Source of the DNA: an uncultured Lachnospiraceae bacterium
GTDB lineage: Bacteria; Bacillota; Clostridia; Lachnospirales; Lachnospiraceae
Direction of reading: 5' to 3'
Length of the DNA stretch: 8,946 bases
NCBI GenBank assembly: GCA_905236585.1
Contig: CAJOQZ010000268.1
Location: 1-8,946, forward strand
In this document: piece after piece, positions 1 to 4,941 of the stretch
Layout: every line of letters starts with the position of its first letter
Position numbering within the stretch: position 1 is the stretch's first letter
Position numbers and translations under genes: made by a program
The notes under the pieces: generated by a model
The model's database searches: none
What the model saw: only the letters and a program-made list of their open reading frames with translations
What the model was told of the DNA's origin: nothing

Positions 1-1
1 G

Positions 2-694
2 ATCGAGCCGGTAGAGGAAGCGGCGGCGATCGTGCATGACGCGCTGCCGGATGCGGTCGTCCATGTGGATGCGATCCAGTCATTCGGAAAACTGCTTCTG
101 TACCCCGAACGGGTCGGCATTGACGCTTTAAGCGTCAGCGGACACAAGATCCACGCCCCGAAAGGCAGCGGTTTTTTATATGTGCGCGAAGGCTGCAAAG
201 TGGCGCCGCAGATCTTAGGCGGCGGACAGGAGCGGGGGTTTCGGTCGGGAACGGAAAACGTTCCGGCGATTGCGGGGCTTGGGCTCGCGGTGGATTATAT
301 GATGAAAAATGTAAGCAGCCACCGGACGCATCTGTATGAGTTAAAACACCGGCTGTCCGAAGGGCTGTTGTCGGTGGAGGGCGTTTCGATTAACGGTCCT
401 CACGGGAAAATGGGCGCGCCCCATATCGTCAGCGCTTCGGTGGACGGCGTAAGGGCGGAAGTGATGCTTCATGCGCTCGAAGAGAAGGAGATCTATGTGT
501 CCGCCGGAAGCGCCTGTTCGTCGAATAAGCCGGGCATCAGTCGGACGCTTTCCGCCATCGGGTTAAAAGGCGACGCGCTGCATTCGACGATCCGTTTTTC
601 CATGAGCGTATTTACGACGGAGGAAGAGATCGACGCAGCGGTGCTTGCCATGCGCGAACTGGTTCCCATTTTACGAAAATATAGGCGCAGATAA
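2..694 (+). CDS. Cysteine desulfurase, NifS/IscS-like, 5'-truncated by window edge
   Basis: This is the C-terminal part, about 230 residues, of a PLP-dependent cysteine desulfurase, which takes sulfur from cysteine as an enzyme-bound persulfide. The frame is open from base 2, so the true start lies upstream; the GTG at 32 is internal. Visible family motifs are HVDAIQSFGK (cofactor-contacting Asp and Gln), SVSGHK with the PLP-binding Lys at nt 146-148, GGGQERGFRSGTENV, and GSACSS with the catalytic Cys at nt 515-517. The short loop around that Cys has the NifS-like form. The family is usually 380-400 residues, so about 150 are missing. Its stop codon runs into the thiI ribosome binding site (11-nt gap), which marks an operon. 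In Bacillus subtilis the equivalent neighbour of thiI (NifZ) feeds sulfur directly to ThiI, so by context this is probably the dedicated sulfur donor for tRNA 4-thiouridine rather than a general Fe-S cluster enzyme. Confidence 0.94.
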   Translation: MEPVEEAAAIVHDALPDAVVHVDAIQSFGKLLLYPERVGIDALSVSGHKIHAPKGSGFLYVREGCKVAPQILGGGQERGFRSGTENVPAIAGLGLAVDYMMKNVSSHRTHLYELKHRLSEGLLSVEGVSINGPHGKMGAPHIVSASVDGVRAEVMLHALEEKEIYVSAGSACSSNKPGISRTLSAIGLKGDALHSTIRFSMSVFTTEEEIDAAVLAMRELVPILRKYRRR

Positions 695-705
695 AAGGAG
701 CGACA

Positions 706-1884
706 ATGAAACAGGCTTTTTTACTAAAATACGGAGAGATCGGCATTAAGGGCAAGAACCGGCATCTGTTCGAGGAGAAACTGGTGCGGCAGGTGGAGTA
801 TGCCCTGCGCGGCGTGGAGGGGCAGTTTCGCGTGACAAGACCGCAGGGACGCGTTTTCGTCGAAGCGGAGAGCGAGATCGACGAAAGGGAAGTGACGGAG
901 GCGTTGACGCGGGTTTTCGGCGTTACGGCGATTGCGCCCTGTGTCTATATGGATGATACGGGCTTTGACGATCTGGCAAAAGAGGTCGTTGCCTATGTTG
1001 ACAGGGAATTTCCCAAGAAGGACTTTACGTTTAAGGTGGACGCCAGACGGGCGCGGAAGAACTATCCCTTAAATTCCATGGAGATAAATGCGGCGATTGG
1101 CGAAAAACTGCTTGACGCCTATCCGACATTAAAGGTGGACGTCCATCACCCGGAGGTGATGCTTCATATCGAAGTACGGGACAAGATCAATTTATATGCG
1201 ACGGAAATCCCCGGACCGGGCGGCATGCCGGTCGGGACGAACGGCAGGGCGATGCTATTATTGTCCGGGGGGATCGACTCGCCGGTGGCGGGCTATATGG
1301 TGGCTAAGCGCGGTGTAACGATTGACGCGACGTATTTTCATGCGCCGCCGTATACGAGCGAACGGGCGAAGCAGAAAGTCGTGGATTTGGCAAAACAGAT
1401 TTCGCGGTACTGCGGACCGATGAAACTGCATGTTGTTAATTTTACCGACATCCAGCTGGCAATCTATGAGAAATGCCCGCATGACGAACTTACGATCATT
1501 ATGCGGCGGTATATGATGAAGATCGCGGAGCATTTTGCAAAAGAGGATGGTGCGCTCGGACTCGTTACGGGGGAGAGCATCGGACAGGTGGCGAGCCAGA
1601 CCATGCAGTCGCTTCTTGTGACGGACAACGCGGCGACGCTTCCTGTGTATCGGCCGCTGATCGGATTCGACAAGCAGGAAATTGTGCATGTTTCGGAAAA
1701 AATCGGAACGTATGAGACATCGATCCTGCCATATGAAGACTGCTGTACGATCTTTGTTGCAAAGCATCCGGTGACGAAGCCGAAACTGGAACGGATCGTT
1801 CGTTCGGAGAGGCATTTGGAGGATGTCATAGACGATCTGTATGCGAAAGCGATTGATACGGTGGAGACGATTTTTATTGAATGA
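706..1884 (+). CDS. thiI: tRNA 4-thiouridine synthase ThiI, short rhodanese-less form
   Basis: This 392-residue protein makes 4-thiouridine at position 8 of tRNA by adenylating U8 and replacing the oxygen with sulfur. It opens with MKQAFLLKYGEIGIKGKNR, typical of ThiI. A THUMP RNA-binding region follows at roughly residues 60-165, then the ATP-binding PP-loop SGGIDSP at 187-193. The C-terminal part contains YEDCCTIF with Cys346-Cys347, near where the family carries a conserved functional cysteine. The Escherichia coli enzyme is 482 residues because it carries a C-terminal rhodanese domain; here the protein ends without one, as in Bacillus and most Firmicutes, where the partner desulfurase supplies sulfur directly. 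Lacking that domain, a role in thiamine thiazole synthesis is unlikely. The start is set by AAAAGGAG at 693-700, five nt before the ATG. No clear terminator follows. Confidence 0.97.
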   Translation: MKQAFLLKYGEIGIKGKNRHLFEEKLVRQVEYALRGVEGQFRVTRPQGRVFVEAESEIDEREVTEALTRVFGVTAIAPCVYMDDTGFDDLAKEVVAYVDREFPKKDFTFKVDARRARKNYPLNSMEINAAIGEKLLDAYPTLKVDVHHPEVMLHIEVRDKINLYATEIPGPGGMPVGTNGRAMLLLSGGIDSPVAGYMVAKRGVTIDATYFHAPPYTSERAKQKVVDLAKQISRYCGPMKLHVVNFTDIQLAIYEKCPHDELTIIMRRYMMKIAEHFAKEDGALGLVTGESIGQVASQTMQSLLVTDNAATLPVYRPLIGFDKQEIVHVSEKIGTYETSILPYEDCCTIFVAKHPVTKPKLERIVRSERHLEDVIDDLYAKAIDTVETIFIE

Positions 1885-1890
1885 TATAAT
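1882..1890 (+). promoter_or_regulatory. Possible extended -10 promoter for the PAS-GGDEF-EAL gene
   Basis: TGATATAAT (TGn plus a perfect TATAAT) overlaps the thiI stop codon. No convincing -35 box lies 16-18 nt upstream, which an extended -10 can tolerate. It would give a leader of about 110 nt before the next gene. No terminator is visible after thiI, so read-through from thiI is also possible. Confidence 0.35.
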
Positions 1891-1936
1891 CTGCCGCTTG
1901 TCCGAAATCCATGGTCCGTATGTGTGAGAGAGGGGA

Positions 1937-2011
1937 ATGATTACCGTTCATCGCAAAAAACAGGTTGGCATGTTGCTCATTTGCACATTAGAAAGGAGCC
2001 GCGAATTATGA
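1937..2011 (+). CDS. Possible 24-residue upstream ORF overlapping the next gene start
   Basis: ATG at 1937 opens a 24-codon frame (MITVHRKKQVG...) whose TGA at 2009-2011 overlaps the ATG of the next gene in an ATGA arrangement, as expected for translational coupling. A GAGAGAGGGG purine run lies directly before the ATG, but the spacing is short. The first codons coincide with one copy of the ATTACCGTTCA repeat, so the frame may simply be a by-product of that repeat. The downstream gene has its own good ribosome binding site. No known family is recognised. Confidence 0.2.
   Translation: MITVHRKKQVGMLLICTLERSREL
1940..1955 (+). repeat. Copy 1 of the ATTACCGTTCA(C/T)C repeat
   Basis: ATTACCGTTCATCGC lies in the leader of the PAS-GGDEF-EAL gene. 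It shares the 11-nt core ATTACCGTTCA with copies at 3749-3759 and 3799-3809. Upstream flanks are also alike: TATGTGTGAGAGA before this copy and TATGTGAGATGA before the 3799 copy. The inverted copy at 4027-4042 resembles this one most, sharing TCATCG after the core. Confidence 0.6.
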
Positions 2012-3732
2012 AAAAAGAAAATCACAAAATCATATTAGAACCGGATGAGAATTACATCCCGACAGGACTTCCGGGCGGCTTTTTCATATACAACGCCGAA
2101 GGCGATGAGGAGATTTATTTCGCGGAGCAGAACGTGATCGAACTCTTCGGCTGCAAAACGATCGAGGAATTTCGGGAGCATACCCACAACAGTTTCAAAG
2201 GCATGGTGCATCCCGAAGACATCGACAAGATCGAAAACGACATTCAGGCGCAGACCTTTACCAGCGAAAAAAAACACGACTACGTACGTTACCGCATTAT
2301 TACGAAACAGGGAGAAACGCGCTATATTGAGGATTTCGGTCACCTGCTGCACGGGGAGGACGGTCATAAATATTTTTACGTTTATATCGTTGATGTGGAC
2401 AAGGATGAGTTCTATAACCGCAGCCGCAACAGTTTCGCTGAGACGCAGATTTTTTCCATGAACCAGAATACCGACCGTCTGACGGGGCTTATGAATATGT
2501 CGTCGTTCTATGAGACGGTGCAGGACATGCTGCTTGGGGATGAGGAAAACAGAAAGCATTTGTCTTTTGTGCATTTCGATATCGCCAATTTCAAAATGTT
2601 TAATGAGAATTATGGGTTCGCCCGCGGCGACGACCTGCTGTGTCGGATGGCGTACACAATCCGCAATGAGTTTCCGGGGAGCAGGATCGCGCGGTTTTCC
2701 AACGACCATTTTGCGGTCTGCACGGATGCAGAGAACGTGCGCGAACATGTCGAGAACGTTCATAATACCATAATGGGAATCTTAGACGGAATCCGCGTTG
2801 AGATCAAAGCCGGCATCTATGAACTGGAGGACGGCTGCAAGGAAGTCGGGATTGCATGCGACCATGCGCGTCTTGCCTGCAACACGGTAAAAAAACGCTA
2901 TGATATGATCTACGGCGTATATGATACGGGGCTTTTTAAGCGGCTTCAACTGCAGCAGTACGTGATGGACACGATTGATGAGGCGGTGGAAAAAGAATAC
3001 GTAAAGGTCTTTTATCAGCCGGTGATCCGGGTGGAGACCGGAAAGATCTGCGGATACGAGGCGCTTGCGCGGTGGATCGATCCGAAGATGGGATTTTTGT
3101 CTCCGGCGGATTTTATTGTGACATTGGAAGAATTTCATGAGATCCATAAGGTGGACTGCTTTATCGTGAAGAAGGTCTGCGAAGATATGTGTACGCTGAT
3201 GGAAATGGGCGAGCCGGTAGTGCCGGTATCGATCAATTTATCGCGGCTGGACTTCGAATTGTGCAATATATTTGAGATAATCGAGCGCTACCGCATGTTG
3301 TACAACATTCCGCGCGAGATGCTTGACATTGAGATCACCGAAAGCGCGTTAAGCGCCGATTCTTCGCATTTTCAGACCGAAGTAAAACGTTTCCGGAAGG
3401 CGGGCTATCATATTTGGATCGACGATTTCGGCAGCGGGTATTCGTCGCTGAATAATCTGCTGGATTACGATTTTGACGTCTTAAAACTCGATCTGGTATT
3501 CCTTCGGACATACGACCGCAATCCGCGTGCGGCGGATCTGATCAAGTTTATCGTCTTATGTGCGAACGAGATGGGGGTCGAACCGCTGCAGGAAGGGGTC
3601 GAGACGGCGGAGCATTTCGAGTTTTTGAAGTCCATCGGATGCATTCGGGCGCAAGGGTTTTATTTTGCGAAGCCGATGGAAATCGGAGAGTCGAGGGCGT
3701 ATACGAAGGAAAAGGGCTTTGTATGGGAATGA
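2008..3732 (+). CDS. PAS-GGDEF(degenerate)-EAL cyclic di-GMP phosphodiesterase, cytosolic
   Basis: This 574-residue protein has no membrane segment or signal peptide. A PAS-like sensor at about residues 20-132 (VHPEDIDK, a PAS_3-style stretch) is followed by a GGDEF fold at about 155-285 and an EAL domain at about 315-565. The GGDEF domain keeps DRLTGLMN, FDIANFK and GDDLL, but its signature reads SNDHF (231-235) and no RxxD inhibitory site precedes it. Cyclase activity is therefore unlikely; GTP binding as an allosteric input remains possible. The EAL domain looks active: EALAR with E351, N410 in INLS, E442 in IEITES, D472-D473 in DDFGSG, K493 in KLD, E529 in EGVET and Q549. The expected role is hydrolysis of c-di-GMP to pGpG under PAS control, affecting motility or adhesion. 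ATG 2008 is chosen because AAAGGAG lies at 1992-1998; an in-frame GTG at 1924 has no family similarity after it. Confidence 0.9.
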   Translation: MKKENHKIILEPDENYIPTGLPGGFFIYNAEGDEEIYFAEQNVIELFGCKTIEEFREHTHNSFKGMVHPEDIDKIENDIQAQTFTSEKKHDYVRYRIITKQGETRYIEDFGHLLHGEDGHKYFYVYIVDVDKDEFYNRSRNSFAETQIFSMNQNTDRLTGLMNMSSFYETVQDMLLGDEENRKHLSFVHFDIANFKMFNENYGFARGDDLLCRMAYTIRNEFPGSRIARFSNDHFAVCTDAENVREHVENVHNTIMGILDGIRVEIKAGIYELEDGCKEVGIACDHARLACNTVKKRYDMIYGVYDTGLFKRLQLQQYVMDTIDEAVEKEYVKVFYQPVIRVETGKICGYEALARWIDPKMGFLSPADFIVTLEEFHEIHKVDCFIVKKVCEDMCTLMEMGEPVVPVSINLSRLDFELCNIFEIIERYRMLYNIPREMLDIEITESALSADSSHFQTEVKRFRKAGYHIWIDDFGSGYSSLNNLLDYDFDVLKLDLVFLRTYDRNPRAADLIKFIVLCANEMGVEPLQEGVETAEHFEFLKSIGCIRAQGFYFAKPMEIGESRAYTKEKGFVWE

Positions 3733-3735
3733 GTC

Positions 3736-3761
3736 GGTGAAAAGTAATATTACCGTTCACC
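3736..3761. repeat. 26-bp near-palindrome containing repeat copy 2
   Basis: GGTGAA (3736-3741) and TTCACC (3756-3761) enclose the perfect palindrome GTAATATTAC (3744-3753), with only the AA/CG dinucleotide pairs at 3742-3743 and 3754-3755 breaking full symmetry. It begins 4 nt after the stop codon of the PAS-GGDEF-EAL gene. Its right half is the ATTACCGTTCACC repeat (3749-3761). The flanks TATGGGAATGAG before and GAAAATTATTTCC after parallel those of the next copy, so the two copies look like a tandem duplication whose left end reaches into the coding end of the gene. Confidence 0.6.
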
Positions 3762-3779
3762 GAAAATTATTTCCTCCTT

Positions 3780-3824
3780 ATGTGAGATGATCCGGTATAT
3801 TACCGTTCACCAAAAAATTATCCC
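3780..3824 (+). repeat. Copy 3 of the ATTACCGTTCACC repeat with flanks
   Basis: TATGTGAGATGATCCGGT, then ATATTACCGTTCACC, then AAAAAATTATCCC match the previous copy (about 3723-3773) apart from a gap of about 8 nt and scattered changes. The core is 3799-3811. This copy also supplies the left strand of the closing helix of the folded element and the start of its first hairpin. Confidence 0.55.
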
Positions 3825-3866
3825 TCACGGGCGAGATCAACGCCCTTTGAGGGATAATTCTTTTGG
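3810..3866. terminator. Bidirectional hairpin (H1), likely terminator for both convergent genes
   Basis: AATTATCCCTCA (3816-3827) and TGAGGGATAATT (3848-3859) form a perfect 12-bp stem. It is extended below by CCAAAA/TTTTGG with a single bulged C at 3860, and above by GGGCG (3829-3833) with CGCCC (3841-3845). Read on the minus strand the stem ends in a run of six T (AATTTTTT), a good Rho-independent shape for superoxide dismutase transcripts. On the plus strand the T run is broken (TTCTTTT) and weaker. Confidence 0.5.
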
Positions 3867-3904
3867 TTCACTGGTTTGAGGGGTATCCCATTGCCCCAGC
3901 GAAC

Positions 3905-4029
3905 CGGAAATCATGCCCTTAATTGAAAGAATACGACCGAAAAGCAATGTCTCCCAAAGGGCGTTGATCTCGCCCGTGGGAGATATTGTTTTCGGGAGTA
4001 TCTTGCGAATTTGCGCATCATGATTTCCG
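3905..4029. repeat. Long imperfect stem-loop (H3), about 125 nt
   Basis: The outer helix CGGAAATCATG (3905-3915) pairs with CATGATTTCCG (4019-4029), 11 bp perfect. Inside, AATT pairs with AATT (3921-3924/4008-4011), ATAC with GTAT, CCGAAAA with TTTTCGG, and CAATGTCTCCCA with TGGGAGATATTG (one G-U). The apex is GGGCG-TTGATCT-CGCCC (3959-3975). Internal loops occur at about 3916-3920/4012-4018, 3925-3930/4002-4007 and 3935-3936/3996-3997. Confidence 0.6.
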
Positions 4030-4076
4030 ATGAGCGGTAAATCACATCACACCAATTTACTTAAAATCACTAAAAC

Positions 4077-4694
4077 CTAACCCATAATCTTCTTATAATT
4101 CTCATCCACAATCTTCCAGTCAATAATATCAAACAACGCCTTGACATAATCCGCCCGCAGATTCTTATATTTCAGATAGTACGCATGCTCCCAGACGTCA
4201 ATCGCCACCAGCGGCTTTTTGCCCGTGCCAAGCGAAATCGGATTGTCCTGATTCAGCGAATTTGAAATCGAAAGCGCACCGTCCTTCGTCGTCTCCAGCC
4301 AAGCCCAGCCGGAACCGAACTGACCGAGGGCGAGAGCGGAGATCTGATCCTTGAAATCGTTAAAAGAACCGAACGTCTTAACGATCGCTTCGCCGATTGC
4401 GCCGTCCGCTTCGCCGCCGCCGTTCGGTGAGATCGTCGAGAAGTACAGGTTGTGGTTGTAAAAACCGCCGCCGTTGTTGCGGATCGCCGTGCGCAGCGCC
4501 GGGTCTGAAATGGAGTCAAGATCGCCAAGGAGATCTTCAATATCGCGGTCTAAAACTCCCGCTTTTTCCGCAAATGAATTGAGATTGTTCGTATACGTCG
4601 CGTGGTGCTTCGCGTAGTGCGTCTCCACCGTCAGTGCGTCGATCGTCGGCTCCAATGCAGCATAGTCATAAGCCAATTTTACCTGTTCAAACAT
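4077..4694 (-). CDS. sodA: Superoxide dismutase, Fe/Mn family, Mn-type residues
   Basis: This 205-residue cytosolic enzyme converts superoxide to hydrogen peroxide and oxygen. All four metal ligands are visible: H26 in ETHYAKHH, H81 in GGGFYNHNLYF, and D166 and H170 in the signature DVWEHAYY. Gly at position 77 together with Gln149 in the NQDNP motif is the pattern of Mn enzymes, since Fe enzymes carry the active-site Gln near position 69. Mn or cambialistic metal use is therefore favoured by inference. Length is normal for the family. The start is ATG at 4694-4692, preceded by AAAGGAGG at 4702-4709; an in-frame ATG at 4766 lies upstream of this site and lacks family similarity. It is convergent with the upstream EAL gene, divergent from the membrane EAL pair, and apparently monocistronic. 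No signal peptide is present. Confidence 0.95.
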   Translation of the reverse strand: MFEQVKLAYDYAALEPTIDALTVETHYAKHHATYTNNLNSFAEKAGVLDRDIEDLLGDLDSISDPALRTAIRNNGGGFYNHNLYFSTISPNGGGEADGAIGEAIVKTFGSFNDFKDQISALALGQFGSGWAWLETTKDGALSISNSLNQDNPISLGTGKKPLVAIDVWEHAYYLKYKNLRADYVKALFDIIDWKIVDENYKKIMG

Positions 4695-4736
4695 AACATT
4701 TCCTCCTTTATGAATATTATTATGTAACGGTTTGCA

Positions 4737-4785
4737 TCGAAATAAGCGCATTATAGTTTTATACATCCCCCGCGCTTATTTTCGA
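4737..4785 (-). promoter_or_regulatory. Possible sodA promoter within an inverted repeat
   Basis: Reading on the minus strand, TATAAT (4755-4750) lies about 55 nt upstream of the sodA start, with a second -10-like TATAAA at 4763-4758. No good -35 box is seen. The -10 is enclosed by arms TCGAAATAAGCGC (4737-4749) and GCGCTTATTTTCGA (4772-4785), complementary except for one extra base. One arm covers the -35 area and the other the expected start of transcription, an operator-like layout. The regulator is not identifiable; it does not match the PerR box consensus. Confidence 0.4.
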
Positions 4786-4862
4786 CCTGTTTTCTATTCT
4801 ATCAAACCCTTCGCCTTTTTACAAATCCAAAACCAAAAATATGAAAAAATATCGGAAATTAA

Positions 4863-4891
4863 ATGACGGAAGAATGGAAGTGTGATAAAAT
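4863..4891 (+). promoter_or_regulatory. Sigma-70-type promoter for the membrane EAL pair
   Basis: -35 ATGACG (4863-4868), a 17-nt spacer, an extended-10 TG at 4883-4884 and -10 TAAAAT (4886-4891) lie about 50 nt before the start codon at 4942. ATGACGG (4863-4869) recurs inverted as CCGTCAT (4905-4911), flanking the promoter. A c-di-GMP riboswitch was looked for in the short leader and nothing suggestive was seen. Confidence 0.45.
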
Positions 4892-4941
4892 AACAATAAT
4901 TGTGCCGTCATACGGACGGAAAATGAGGACGAAAAGTTGTT

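Larger units (their letters stand above)
3799..4042. other. Compact multi-branched foldback element, function unknown
   Basis: This fills most of the 344-nt gene-free stretch between two convergent genes. TTACCGTTCA (3800-3809) can pair with TGAGCGGTAA (4031-4040), 10 bp with one G-U. Three abutting hairpins sit inside: H1 about 3810-3866, H2 about 3865-3905 (GGTTC-A-CTGG with CCAG-C-GAACC) and H3 3905-4029. The apices of H1 and H3 share a 24-nt sequence in opposite orientation (3826-3849 and 3955-3978), so their 7-nt loops AGATCAA and TTGATCT are perfectly complementary. The four helices abut almost without spare bases, like a junction of a structured RNA. It could instead be a composite intergenic repeat or a MITE-like remnant, with termination as its only role. 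Wobble positions do not clearly favour one strand. I cannot assign it to a known RNA or repeat family. Confidence 0.5.

Noticed and set aside
1885..2007. Cyclic di-GMP riboswitch in the leader of the PAS-GGDEF-EAL gene
   Set aside because: No paired stems or conserved riboswitch core could be found in this 123-nt stretch.
2035..2763. A 242-codon open frame on the minus strand opposite the PAS-GGDEF-EAL gene
   Set aside because: It is a shadow of a clearly coding plus-strand gene, has no recognisable motif or ribosome binding site, and codon structure follows the plus strand.
3733..4076. CRISPR array suggested by repeated ATTACCGTTCACC
   Set aside because: There are only two tandem copies with unequal, related flanks rather than unique spacers, and one copy is a near-palindrome adjoining the gene end.
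4737..4785. Invertible (phase-variable) promoter suggested by inverted repeats around the sodA -10
   Set aside because: The spacer of about 22 nt is far too short for known site-specific inversion systems, and no recombinase gene is nearby.
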